Assembly (NCBI GenBank): GCA_036005185.1
Contig: DASYQS010000051.1
Span: forward strand, 15,890-79,889
Source of the DNA: VBAU01 sp036005185
GTDB taxonomy: Bacteria > Bacteroidota > Bacteroidia > Chitinophagales > Chitinophagaceae
DNA length: 64,000 nucleotides
Direction of reading: 5' to 3'
Positions 8,255 through 18,407 of the stretch are shown here, piece after piece; the stretch's first letter is position 1; every line of letters starts with the position of its first letter. The position numbers and the translations under genes are program-made. The notes under the pieces are model-generated. The model made no database searches. It was not told the origin of the DNA and saw only the letters and a list, made by a program, of their open reading frames with translations.

Positions 8255-11200
8255 TCAGCGATACTTTATTACCATGACGCTATCATTATTTCTGGCAAGA
8301 ATAAAAGCATCTTTACTTTTTATTTCAATTTTTTTTATGTGTCGAACCTGCCCTTTAATTTGTAGTCCGTTAATATTTTCACAGATAAAATTTCCGTGAC
8401 CTTTATTAACAAGGAGGGCCCCAAAATCTGCATCGTATCTCCCCATTTGAATATTATTATTATAGTAATTACCTACCAATAAAACATCAGGTAAGCCATC
8501 GTCATTTGCATCTAACACTATGCCGTCCCTATAAGAAGTTAATTGTGCTTCCCAAGGCATGGGTTGAGTCGTAAAATGCATATTGCCATCGTTAATTAAT
8601 ATAGCGTTAGCAAAATAATCAGCGGTAAGTACTTTAGCGTTTTTTAATTTGTTTTCGGCAAAGATTTTTCCCATTGTGGCTTTGGCAAAATCTTCGGCGT
8701 ATAAAAAATTTTTCTTGATTTCCGGAATCTGCTTTTGAAGTTCCTCTTTATTAGCAAAAGGCAACTCTCTCCCATTTATATAATAACTGAGCACCTGTTC
8801 ATTTTTACCGTTGCCATCAAAATCATTGTAATATAACCTTACAGGTTGCTGGGCTGAAGCTTTCAGTCGGCTGTTTAATCCAAGATTTCCTGCAATTAAA
8901 TCAACATCACCATCATTGTCTATATCAACAGGTAATACAAAATTCCACCAGCCTTGTTTATCGGTTATTGTTTGTTTTGTAAAACTTTCTTTATTATTGA
9001 TGAGTGCGTAAATACCCTCCCATTCACAACTTACGATCAGATCTTTAAGTCCATCTTTATTTATATCGTACCAAATGGCGTTGGTTACCATTCCTAGTTG
9101 AGATAAATCCTTTGTGTATTTCTCAGTTACGTCAATAAACTTACCACTTCCGTCATTTTGCAATAAATAAGAATGCGGAGTTTGTCCGTACTCCCACGGT
9201 ACTGCTCTGCCGCCAAGAAATAAGTCTGGATACCCATCTCCATTAAAATCATAAGGAACAATACAGGAAAAAGTGAAATATAAATTGCTGAAGGCATTCT
9301 CTAATTTTTTGAAATGAGCATTCCCATCATTCAAATATACTCTTGGTAACAAATGCTTATCACTTCCATAATATTCATTACCACCACTGGCTATTATTAG
9401 GTCAATATTACCATCCTTATTCACATCAACCCAAGTGGCATCCACATCCTCATACATGCTGTCCTTGGCCATTTCCGTTTGCACAGTTCTTACAAATTTT
9501 CCATTGGGCTGTTGCAGATAAATTGCATTGTGAAAAGTTTTTGATGAGCCAATGAATACATCTTCAAGTCCGTCATGATTGATGTCGGCTACTGCAAGTG
9601 CAGGCCCTTCCGTGGAAACCATGTGTGGAATCAGAGGTTCACGATTAAACTCGATAAAAGGGTTTTCCTCATGCTTATAGTTAAGACCAACTGTTTCCGT
9701 AATATTTTCCATTGGCTTTGTCTTATTCTTGTGGAAAGAAGTGATCTTAGTATAATCGAATTGAGGAAGACCTTTTGTATAAGTAAAAACCAGACGGGGA
9801 TTATTATTAAGTTGGATAGATTGATAAGAATTATCAGGCCATATCAAAAACATTGAATCAAGTTTTGTTTTTTCTAACCCGAGGTGTATAGGCACCATCA
9901 TGCTCGACTGAAATCCTCTGACGGGATTATTTTCATATGTTCTTATTCCCCCGTTGGCAAATACAATTATCTTGGCACCAATTGCATTTATATTTTTTTC
10001 TGAACCCTTAAGAGTAATATCTACAAAAGATTTGCTTCCAGTATCATTATTTTTATTCTCGTAAACCAGCACAGGGTCATCGATATTGTTTACAACAATG
10101 TCAAGATCCCCATCATTATCAAGATCAGCATACACAGCTCCATTTGAATAAGTAGATTTATTATCGTCGATATTGTCATCCATATCCCGAAATGAAAGAT
10201 CGCCCGTGTTTTTAAAGAATTTATTAGGGATTTTAATCTGGGGGAATTTATTTACCAGCGCAAGATTCTTTTCATCCAGCTTACTTTCATGAAGCCTTTG
10301 TTGAATTTCTTCATTGGAAATAAAATTTATATAATCCATATCATTCATTCGCTTAGGAATGCCATTGGAAATAAACAGGTCTTTGAGTCCGTCATTATCG
10401 AAATCCATCCACAAAGGCGCCCAACTCCAGTCGGTAGCATAGACGCCGGAATACAACCCTGTTTCGCTAAACATCCCATTATGTCTGTTGTACTGTAAAT
10501 TATTTCTTGTGTATTGGTAGTTATACCCAGCTGAAATTTTATGAAAGAAAATATCATAATCATCTTCGCCGAGTGAACGTTTCAAAATGTAAGGATCAGC
10601 AGCAAGCATATCCGTAGAAATGATTTCAGGATAACCGTCATTATTCGCGTCTGCCACGTCAATACCCATAGTGAATTGGCTTGTATGCATCAACCGTTGG
10701 TTATTTTCTTCTGAAAATTTTCCATTTTTTTGATTGATGTATAAATAGTCGTTTTCATGAAAATCATTACCGACATACAAGTCAGGCCATCCATCTAAAT
10801 TAATATCCGCCACCGCCATTCCTAATCCGTAACTGATAGCAGAACTATTGATGCCCGTTTCTTTAGTTACGTCTGTAAAAACATTTCCGTCGTTTCGGTA
10901 AATTCTATCACCCGAAAGCAAATTATAAGTTCCAAAGAAATCGTCACGGGGCGCAAAGTTCCCATTCTGATGCACAGAATGATTAAGCATAAACATGTCT
11001 AGATCACCGTCCATATCGTAATCAAAAAAAAGCGCCTGCGTGTTAAACCCTGAAAAATCAAGACCGTACTGTTTTGCTTCATCTTTATAAAACGGAACGC
11101 CATTTTTATCGATGCCTTTGCAAATGAGCAATTGATTTTTGCTATTCAATATTTCGTATTTACCTACGCGGCAAACATAAATGTCCAGCAATCCATCATT

Positions 11201-11605
11201 ATTAATGTCAACAACGGAAACTCCTGTTGACCAACCCCCGTCCTGTGGAATTTGGGCGTCTTTAGTCACATCAGTGAATTTCAACTTTCCCTTGTTGAGG
11301 TATAATTTATTTTCACCCTGGTTAGATGCAAAAAACAGATCGATCATACCATCATTATTAAAATCCCCTGCGCCAATGCCAGCTCCGTTATAAAAATACA
11401 TGTAGGTGAACATGTTAAATTCTTGAGTGGGCTTCAATCTGTTTGCAAAATGCAGACCTGTTCTGTTGTCATCCAATACTTGGAACATCACATTTTTATT
11501 GTGATTCGTTTTACACCCTTCTAAAGAAAAAGCTAAACAAATAAGAATAGAAATATTTAAACCGATCCAATGACTATGATAAAATATGTAAAAAGTTTTT
11601 TTCAT
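8255..11605 (-). CDS. FG-GAP/VCBS repeat and ASPIC-UnbV surface lipoprotein, copy 1
   Basis: A 1116-residue lipoprotein with lipid-attachment Cys31 (AFSLEGC). The N-terminal half holds many FG-GAP/VCBS repeats with calcium-binding patterns such as DINNDGLLDI and DYDMDGDLDM. An ASPIC/UnbV domain follows at about 540-610 (LGLEKTKLDSMFLIWPDNSY), then a second repeat block to the C terminus. This architecture predicts two beta-propellers around a small module. It is the most diverged of three tandem paralogues that follow SusD, and lies 27 bp after copy 2. By position these may be surface glycan-binding proteins in the slot that SusE/SusF occupy elsewhere. That is inference; no enzymatic motif was seen. 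Confidence 0.88.
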   Translation of the reverse strand: MKKTFYIFYHSHWIGLNISILICLAFSLEGCKTNHNKNVMFQVLDDNRTGLHFANRLKPTQEFNMFTYMYFYNGAGIGAGDFNNDGMIDLFFASNQGENKLYLNKGKLKFTDVTKDAQIPQDGGWSTGVSVVDINNDGLLDIYVCRVGKYEILNSKNQLLICKGIDKNGVPFYKDEAKQYGLDFSGFNTQALFFDYDMDGDLDMFMLNHSVHQNGNFAPRDDFFGTYNLLSGDRIYRNDGNVFTDVTKETGINSSAISYGLGMAVADINLDGWPDLYVGNDFHENDYLYINQKNGKFSEENNQRLMHTSQFTMGIDVADANNDGYPEIISTDMLAADPYILKRSLGEDDYDIFFHKISAGYNYQYTRNNLQYNRHNGMFSETGLYSGVYATDWSWAPLWMDFDNDGLKDLFISNGIPKRMNDMDYINFISNEEIQQRLHESKLDEKNLALVNKFPQIKIPNKFFKNTGDLSFRDMDDNIDDNKSTYSNGAVYADLDNDGDLDIVVNNIDDPVLVYENKNNDTGSKSFVDITLKGSEKNINAIGAKIIVFANGGIRTYENNPVRGFQSSMMVPIHLGLEKTKLDSMFLIWPDNSYQSIQLNNNPRLVFTYTKGLPQFDYTKITSFHKNKTKPMENITETVGLNYKHEENPFIEFNREPLIPHMVSTEGPALAVADINHDGLEDVFIGSSKTFHNAIYLQQPNGKFVRTVQTEMAKDSMYEDVDATWVDVNKDGNIDLIIASGGNEYYGSDKHLLPRVYLNDGNAHFKKLENAFSNLYFTFSCIVPYDFNGDGYPDLFLGGRAVPWEYGQTPHSYLLQNDGSGKFIDVTEKYTKDLSQLGMVTNAIWYDINKDGLKDLIVSCEWEGIYALINNKESFTKQTITDKQGWWNFVLPVDIDNDGDVDLIAGNLGLNSRLKASAQQPVRLYYNDFDGNGKNEQVLSYYINGRELPFANKEELQKQIPEIKKNFLYAEDFAKATMGKIFAENKLKNAKVLTADYFANAILINDGNMHFTTQPMPWEAQLTSYRDGIVLDANDDGLPDVLLVGNYYNNNIQMGRYDADFGALLVNKGHGNFICENINGLQIKGQVRHIKKIEIKSKDAFILARNNDSVMVIKYR

Positions 11606-11632
11606 TTTTAATCTCGAATCCTCATCAATCTC

Positions 11633-14600
11633 TTATTTTGTTTTTAGTGGATTGGTTAATTGATATAAAAGAGGGAACTCATCATTTTGCAGAAAGAGCA
11701 AATATTTTTTATTGCGACTATTAATTTCTGCAATATCCCTTAACTGTCCTGTAAGTTTTAATCCGTTTTGAGCAGGTTCTGTCCATCGGAAATTTCCTTT
11801 ACCATCATTAATCAACACATCACCACTACTGGCATCCAATCTTTCTAATTGTGGAATAAAATCAAATTGGTTACCTCCTGATACAAGGTCGGGATAACCG
11901 TCCTTATTTATATCTATACTATGAATGACATTGATGGATGATAACTGAAGCATCGCAGGAAATTTTTGGACCGCAAATTGTCCCCCACCTTTATTGATCG
12001 CTACACAAGATGCTGAATAGTTGAATTGCTTTACTAAAGCTTTACCTAATGCATCGGAAGGTATCAGTTCCTGCAGTGACTTGACGGCATAATCTGAATG
12101 TTTCAAATTGTTTTTTTTCAAAAATGGCATCGCTTCCTCAAGATCATGTTTTAAAAACACCGGCTTATCTTTTCCATCAACAGTATATGTAAGAATTTTA
12201 TCGGTGATACCATTCTGATCAAAATCACCAACCCATAATTTTACCGGATGATCGACCCCTGGTCGCAGGTAAAAATTATCTCCGATGTTTCCTAATAATA
12301 AATCCTGCTTGCCGTCACCATTGATATCGGCTGCTGTAACCGTTTGCCACCAGCCATATAAATTCTGAAGTTTTGTATTTTGCAGTTCTTCAAACTTGCC
12401 CATGCCTTTATTATAGCTAAATATTCTTGGCGTCATCCATTCTCCCACTATAATTAGTTCTTTTTGTGCATCTCCTGCCACATCTGCCCAAGTGGCTCCT
12501 GTAACCATTCCAATATTTGCAATGTCAGGGTTTTTATTTTTTGCGATATCTGTAAAGTGTCCGTTACCGTCATTCACAAATAAATAACTCGATGGATTTA
12601 ATCCGTATTCATGGGGCACGCTTCTGCCGCCAATAAATAAATCAAGATCGCCATCGTTGTCGAAATCGCAAGCAGTTGCCACACTGATATTAGCATTGTT
12701 TATAGGAAAAGCCTCAGCATCCAATTTAAAATTTCCCTTTCCATCATTTTTAAATAAGCGCAGTTGCAGCTGCCTGCTATTAGCAGGAACATTGTTTCCA
12801 CCAGGGCAGATCAGAAGATCAAGATTGCCATCGTGATCACAATCAAATAACAGAACAGCCACATCCTCAAAGTCTATAAATTGCTGAAAAATTTTTTCAT
12901 CCTTTTTTAAAAAATTTCCATCTTTTGCTTGCAGGTATATTTGTGCCGGATGGCCATTAGTGCCGCCAATAATAACGTCTTCCAAACCATCACCATCAAT
13001 GTTCCCCACCGCAGCTTTCGGTCCTTCGCGTGAAAGCATTCTTGGGATATTTCTCTCATAAAAAAAATCTACGTAATCATCTTCTGTGTGTTTTTCAAAA
13101 TTATTTTTTATTTCAGTAAATATTTTATTATAACCAATTATTTCCTTCAGCACTTCAGGATGATATTTTGTAGCTTCTTTCTCACTAATGATATAGTCTT
13201 TGTCAAGTTCAGGATGTAAATACTTTGAGTAAGAAAGATCTGGCCATTGAATAATCATTGAGTCAACCTGCTTTACGCTTCCCAACCCAATAATAATTTT
13301 GTAATCCATTGATGATTGAAAGCCGCGACTGGGAATTACTTCCCTGCTTATGATTTCACCTTTTTTGTAAATTGTAATTTTACTTCCGATAGCAAATCTG
13401 TTTTCATCACTGCCTTGTAGAGAAATGCCGATATAATTATTATGATTTAATTCCCGGGAATTGTTTTTGTAAATAAATGCAGGCTGATTCACATTACTCA
13501 CTACTATATCCAAGTCTCCGTCATTGTCCAAATCACCGTAAGCTGCACCGTTTGAAAAAGACGGTTGCGAAAAGCCCCAATTTAAACCTACATCTTTAAA
13601 TGTGAGATCACCATTGTTCTGATATACCTTATTTAGCACATGAATAGAAGGCATTTTATTAATAATCACATTTAAATCTTCCTTCTTTCCTGTTGCAATC
13701 ATTTTTTCAATGATATCATTAGCAAAAAAATCAAGAAAGTCCTGGTTGATAAGATCATGATAGATGCCATTACAAACGTAGAGATCCAGAAAACCATCAT
13801 TATCTGCGTCAAACATTAAACCTCCCCAGCTCCAATCTGTTGCAGACACACTGGCATAATTTGCAATATCGGCAAACGTTCCATTTTTATTATTTAGCTG
13901 TAGCGTATTCTGAAAATATTGATGATAAAAACCATTTTGCTGCTTGAGCCTGTAAACATTAATATCTTCAAATGACAATGTTGTTTTCATACGGTAATCA
14001 TCCCCCGGCAACATATCCGTAGTAAAAATATCTGGATATCCATCATTGTTAATATCACCAAAGTCGGCACCCATTGACGCAAGGCTGGTGTGCTGCATGC
14101 ATTGCTCAAGCTCATCTTTAAACGTACCATCCTTTTGATTGATGTATAAATAGTCTCTTTCAAAATAATCGTTCGATACATATACATCGGGATAGCCATC
14201 ATCATTTACATCGCCTACTGTAACGCCCAACCCAAAACTGATAAGGCTTCCATGTATGCCCGCTTGCTGCGTTACATCTGTAAAATGGCCATTATCATTT
14301 CGCAGTAAATGATCACCGCCACCCTTCCACATCGCAGCTACAGGCCATTTGGCATCAGGCAAATCTCTTTGGTTGGCGTAGTTTAAAGTATTAGGGGAAA
14401 TAGGACTGTTATTGATGATGAAACAATCAAGATCACCGTCAAGATCATAATCAAAAAAAGAAACTTGTGTGGTATATCCTATATCATCCAGTCCGTATTT
14501 TGCCGCTGATTCCGTAAACGTAAGATCGTGGTTGTTGATGAACAATTGATTTTTGCGCAACGATGAGTCTTCCATGCTTCCCGCATTACATACAAAAATA

Positions 14601-14974
14601 TCCAGCCATCCATCATTATTAATATCTACCATAACTACGCCTGTGCTCCATTGCCTTTTATTTTTAAAACCAGCCTTTTCAGAAATATCTTCAAACTTCC
14701 AATTTCCTTTATTGAGGTAAAGTTTATTACTGCCTTGATTAGCTGTAAAGAAAATATCCGACCATCCATCATTATTGATATCGCCAATAGCCACCCCGCC
14801 ACCATTGTAAAAATTGCGATAGCTTAAAATGTTCAGCTCTTTGTTGTCATGCACTGAATTAGTGAATTGAATTCCTGTATTATCCATCAACTTGAATAAA
14901 GTTTGCTCGGCTGCTTTAGGCTTGCAGGAGTAGAGTATAATAACAAGTGATATTAAAAATAAGATGCGATTCAC
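11633..14974 (-). CDS. FG-GAP/VCBS repeat and ASPIC-UnbV surface lipoprotein, copy 2
   Basis: A 1113-residue paralogue with a short lipoprotein signal (MNRILFLISLVIILYSC). It starts with GTG at 14974; no ATG is suitably placed. Repeats of the type DINNDGWSDIFF and DYDLDGDLDCF recur through both halves, with the ASPIC/UnbV module in between (IGLGSVKQVDSMIIQWPD). Long stretches match copy 3 almost word for word (for example GRSVPHEYG versus GSRSFPELYG contexts and the PSRGFQSS motif). Copies 2 and 3 are therefore a more recent duplication than copy 1. It lies 22 bp from copy 3 and is presumably translated from the same mRNA. Cell-surface location is inferred from the lipid anchor. Confidence 0.88.
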   Translation of the reverse strand: MNRILFLISLVIILYSCKPKAAEQTLFKLMDNTGIQFTNSVHDNKELNILSYRNFYNGGGVAIGDINNDGWSDIFFTANQGSNKLYLNKGNWKFEDISEKAGFKNKRQWSTGVVMVDINNDGWLDIFVCNAGSMEDSSLRKNQLFINNHDLTFTESAAKYGLDDIGYTTQVSFFDYDLDGDLDCFIINNSPISPNTLNYANQRDLPDAKWPVAAMWKGGGDHLLRNDNGHFTDVTQQAGIHGSLISFGLGVTVGDVNDDGYPDVYVSNDYFERDYLYINQKDGTFKDELEQCMQHTSLASMGADFGDINNDGYPDIFTTDMLPGDDYRMKTTLSFEDINVYRLKQQNGFYHQYFQNTLQLNNKNGTFADIANYASVSATDWSWGGLMFDADNDGFLDLYVCNGIYHDLINQDFLDFFANDIIEKMIATGKKEDLNVIINKMPSIHVLNKVYQNNGDLTFKDVGLNWGFSQPSFSNGAAYGDLDNDGDLDIVVSNVNQPAFIYKNNSRELNHNNYIGISLQGSDENRFAIGSKITIYKKGEIISREVIPSRGFQSSMDYKIIIGLGSVKQVDSMIIQWPDLSYSKYLHPELDKDYIISEKEATKYHPEVLKEIIGYNKIFTEIKNNFEKHTEDDYVDFFYERNIPRMLSREGPKAAVGNIDGDGLEDVIIGGTNGHPAQIYLQAKDGNFLKKDEKIFQQFIDFEDVAVLLFDCDHDGNLDLLICPGGNNVPANSRQLQLRLFKNDGKGNFKLDAEAFPINNANISVATACDFDNDGDLDLFIGGRSVPHEYGLNPSSYLFVNDGNGHFTDIAKNKNPDIANIGMVTGATWADVAGDAQKELIIVGEWMTPRIFSYNKGMGKFEELQNTKLQNLYGWWQTVTAADINGDGKQDLLLGNIGDNFYLRPGVDHPVKLWVGDFDQNGITDKILTYTVDGKDKPVFLKHDLEEAMPFLKKNNLKHSDYAVKSLQELIPSDALGKALVKQFNYSASCVAINKGGGQFAVQKFPAMLQLSSINVIHSIDINKDGYPDLVSGGNQFDFIPQLERLDASSGDVLINDGKGNFRWTEPAQNGLKLTGQLRDIAEINSRNKKYLLFLQNDEFPLLYQLTNPLKTK

Positions 14975-14996
14975 TTCAAATTTTCCGGATTAAGAT

Positions 14997-17900
14997 TCAT
15001 TTTTTGTAATCATTTACTTCGCACAATACAGGATATTCATTGTTCTGTAGAAATAATAAGTATTTTTTTGCCTTGCTTTTGATTTCAGCAATGTCTCGCA
15101 TTTCGCCGCGTAATTTTAAACCTGTTTTCGAAACATCCTCCGATACAAATTCGCCATTGCCATTATTAATAAGCACATCGCCAAGGCTTGCATCCAGCCT
15201 TTCAAATTGTGGCAAAAAACCAAACTGATTACCGCCCAGAATCAAGTCGGGGTAACCATCACTATTTAAATCCATTGACTGGACAACATTAATGCAGGAT
15301 AGTTGTGCCATTGGTGGCAACTTCTTAATAAGGAATTTGCCATTGCCCTCATTGATAGCTATGCATGAGCTGGAATAGTTAAATTTTTTTATCACAGATT
15401 TAGCCAGAATATCATGAGAAAATAATTCCTGTATAGATTTTTTTGAATATGCCTCATTTTTTAAGTTGGCTTTTTTTATGGAAGGAAGTTGGTCCTCGAT
15501 GTCACGCTTCAGAAACACGGGCATATCTTTTCCATCAACAGTATAAGTCATGATCTTTTCAATGCTGTTGTTTTGATCATAGTCATTTATCCACAGTTTG
15601 ACAGGTCTTTTATTATCTGGCTGTAAGTAAAAATTTTCACCAATGTTGCCTAATATTAAATCAGTTTTCCCATCTTTATTTATGTCGGCAACGGATACTG
15701 TTTGCCACCAACCAAACATGTCACTTAAATTAGTTTTTACTTCTTCAAAATGATCTTTATTGAATGAAAAAATCCTTGGTGTCATCCATTCACCGGCAAT
15801 AATTAACTCCTTTTTAGAGTCACCTGTAACATCCGCCCAAACGGCGCTGCACACCATTCCAATTTTTGCTATGTCAGGGTTCTTTGTTTTAGCAATATCT
15901 GTAAAATGGCCATTCCCATCATTCATAAAAAGAAAGCTTTCGGGATCAACACCATATAATTCAGGAAAGCTTCTTGAACCAATAAACAAATCGGGATAAC
16001 CATCTCCATTGAAATCATTTGCAATAGCGACTGATACATTCATGCCGACATTTGGAAAAGCGTAACCATCCAACGAAAAATTTCCCTTGCCATCATTTTT
16101 GAATAGTCGAAGCTGCAATTCCCTGTTGTAAGGTTGTGCATTATTGCCGCCGGGGCAAACTAACAGATCAAAATCACCATCATGATCACAATCGAAAAAT
16201 AAAAGAGCCACATCTTCAAAATCCGGAAACTGTTGAAATGCTTTTTCCTCTTTTTTGACAAATTCCCCATCCTGAGTTTGAAGATATAATTGTCCGGGAT
16301 GACCGGGTGTTCCTCCAATAAAAATATCGTCTAACCCATCTGCATTAACATCAGCCACCGCGGCTTTTGGGCCTTCCTTTGAAAGCGATCTTGGAATATT
16401 ACGTTCGGCATAGAAATCAATTACATCATTCTCTTGGTGTTTCTCAAAATCACTTTTAACTGGTGTGAAATATGTTGGTTCAATTTTCTTTACCGAATCA
16501 ACAATTGAATTTTTTTCATTTAGCTGCTGAATAGTAGTTGTTTGGTTAATGGAAGGTTTCTTAAGTTTTGTGTACGATCTATCGGGCCACGTTACCGTTA
16601 GCGAATCAATGTCTGAAAGTTTTCCTAAACCAATGATCGTTTTATAATCAACGGATGATTGAAAACCTCTACTTGGGATCACCTCCCTTGTCAACACCTG
16701 CCCACCTGCAAATAATTGTATCTTGCTTCCTATCGCAAACATATTTTTCCCCTTTCCTTTTAGCATTATACCTATATAGTTATTATGGTTTAACTCCCGG
16801 GCATTATTTTTATAAATGAATGCCGGTTGATTTTCATTATTTATAATTAAATCCAAATCGCCATCGTTATCAAGATCACCATAAGCAGCTCCATTTGAAA
16901 ATGTAGGTTGCGTAAATCCCCAAGCAGCTCCAATATCAGTAAATTTTAAATTTCCATTATTCCGGTAAGCCTTATTTGGAAGCGGTGTTCGGGGAATTTG
17001 CTTCAGCAATTCATCAATTTCTTTTTTCTTTCCGCTCAATACCATTTTGTGATAGGTTTCATCCGCAAAAAAATTCATGAAATCCAAATTAGTAACGTCT
17101 TTGTTTATGCCATTGCAAACATAAATATCATTCCAGCCATCATTATCCATATCAAACATTAACGCACCCCAACTCCAATCAGTTGCGCTGACTCCACCGT
17201 AATTAGCAATATCGATGAACATTCCATTTTTATTATTTAACTGCAAACAGTTTTGAGTGTATTGATAATAAAATCCCGATTTTAGCTTTGCATTAAAGAG
17301 ATCAATATTGTCAAAAGCTCCTGTTGTTTTTAATCTATAGTCATTTAGCGGAAGCATGTCTGTAGTAAACAAATCAAGATATCCATCATTATTAATATCG
17401 GAAATATCTGCGCCCATAGAAGAAAAACTTGTATGCTGCATCCAGTCTTCCAGTTCATCTTTGAAAGTTCCATCCTTTTGATTGATGTATAAATAATCTC
17501 TTTCGTAAGAATCGTTTGAGACAAAGACGTCAGGATAATCGTCACCATTTATATCACCAACGGAAACACCTAAGCCAAAACTGATAAGCGTTCCGTGAAT
17601 GCCAGCTTGTTTTGTAACTTCTATAAACCTCCCATTATCGTTTCGGAATAAATGATCGCCGCCTCCTTTTAAAAAATCAGCAACAGGCCAATCTTTATCA
17701 GGCAAATCACGTCTATTTGAAAATTGCAATTGGTTTACGGGTATTGGGCTATTATTAATCATAAAGCAATCGAGATCGCCATCCAAATCATAGTCGAAAA
17801 AAGAAACCTGTGTTGTGTAAGCGGAAATATCTAAGCCATATTTAGCGGCTGATTCTGTGAAAGTGAGATCATGATTATTGATGTATAATTTATTCTTCCT

Positions 17901-18314
17901 GTTACCAGTGCTCATATGCCCGGAAGAACAAACGTAAATGTCAAGCCATCCATCGCCATTCACATCGGCAAAAACAACTCCTGTATTCCATTTATCATCT
18001 TCTATAATTCCAGCTCTTTTACTGATATCCTCAAATTGAAAATTGCTTTTGTTAAGGTATAGCTTGTTATAACCAGCGTTGGATGTTAAGAAAACATCTG
18101 CCAGTCCATCATTATTGATATCTCCGATAGCGACCCCGGCTCCATTGTAGAAATTTCTGAAAAGAAAACTATTCTCGATTCTTCCATCTTCAACATTATT
18201 TTGAAAATTAATTCCAGTATTTTCCATTAACTGAAACAAAGGCGGGTTCTGTTTCGTGTTTTTACAGGAGAACATGAAAACTGTGAGCACAAGTAAAGCA
18301 ATTACTGAACGCAT
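14997..18314 (-). CDS. FG-GAP/VCBS repeat and ASPIC-UnbV surface lipoprotein, copy 3
   Basis: A 1105-residue paralogue and the first of the three to be transcribed. The start is ATG 18314 (MRSVIALLVLTVFMFSC, a good lipoprotein signal) rather than the in-frame TTG at 18323. The domain order is the same as in copies 1 and 2: VCBS/FG-GAP repeats, ASPIC/UnbV (IGLGKLSDIDSLTVTWPD), then VCBS repeats. It lies about 90 bp downstream of susD, with a strong terminator in the gap. Expression of the three lipoproteins therefore probably depends on read-through from susCD or on a separate promoter that I could not locate. Confidence 0.88.
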   Translation of the reverse strand: MRSVIALLVLTVFMFSCKNTKQNPPLFQLMENTGINFQNNVEDGRIENSFLFRNFYNGAGVAIGDINNDGLADVFLTSNAGYNKLYLNKSNFQFEDISKRAGIIEDDKWNTGVVFADVNGDGWLDIYVCSSGHMSTGNRKNKLYINNHDLTFTESAAKYGLDISAYTTQVSFFDYDLDGDLDCFMINNSPIPVNQLQFSNRRDLPDKDWPVADFLKGGGDHLFRNDNGRFIEVTKQAGIHGTLISFGLGVSVGDINGDDYPDVFVSNDSYERDYLYINQKDGTFKDELEDWMQHTSFSSMGADISDINNDGYLDLFTTDMLPLNDYRLKTTGAFDNIDLFNAKLKSGFYYQYTQNCLQLNNKNGMFIDIANYGGVSATDWSWGALMFDMDNDGWNDIYVCNGINKDVTNLDFMNFFADETYHKMVLSGKKKEIDELLKQIPRTPLPNKAYRNNGNLKFTDIGAAWGFTQPTFSNGAAYGDLDNDGDLDLIINNENQPAFIYKNNARELNHNNYIGIMLKGKGKNMFAIGSKIQLFAGGQVLTREVIPSRGFQSSVDYKTIIGLGKLSDIDSLTVTWPDRSYTKLKKPSINQTTTIQQLNEKNSIVDSVKKIEPTYFTPVKSDFEKHQENDVIDFYAERNIPRSLSKEGPKAAVADVNADGLDDIFIGGTPGHPGQLYLQTQDGEFVKKEEKAFQQFPDFEDVALLFFDCDHDGDFDLLVCPGGNNAQPYNRELQLRLFKNDGKGNFSLDGYAFPNVGMNVSVAIANDFNGDGYPDLFIGSRSFPELYGVDPESFLFMNDGNGHFTDIAKTKNPDIAKIGMVCSAVWADVTGDSKKELIIAGEWMTPRIFSFNKDHFEEVKTNLSDMFGWWQTVSVADINKDGKTDLILGNIGENFYLQPDNKRPVKLWINDYDQNNSIEKIMTYTVDGKDMPVFLKRDIEDQLPSIKKANLKNEAYSKKSIQELFSHDILAKSVIKKFNYSSSCIAINEGNGKFLIKKLPPMAQLSCINVVQSMDLNSDGYPDLILGGNQFGFLPQFERLDASLGDVLINNGNGEFVSEDVSKTGLKLRGEMRDIAEIKSKAKKYLLFLQNNEYPVLCEVNDYKK

Positions 18315-18353
18315 CTTCGTCAATGTTAAATACCGTAGGGTAGTTTCAAAAAA

Positions 18354-18379
18354 GAAAGGTCATTCTTAGATGACCTTTC
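18354..18379 (-). terminator. rho-independent terminator after susD
   Basis: A perfect 10-bp stem (GAAAGGTCAT with ATGACCTTTC) with a 6-nt loop is followed on the minus strand by TTTTTT. It sits 29 bp after the susD stop codon. It should reduce transcription of the three downstream lipoprotein genes relative to susCD. Confidence 0.85.
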
Positions 18380-18407
18380 CACGAATTTATTATAAAATAG
18401 CTAACCG

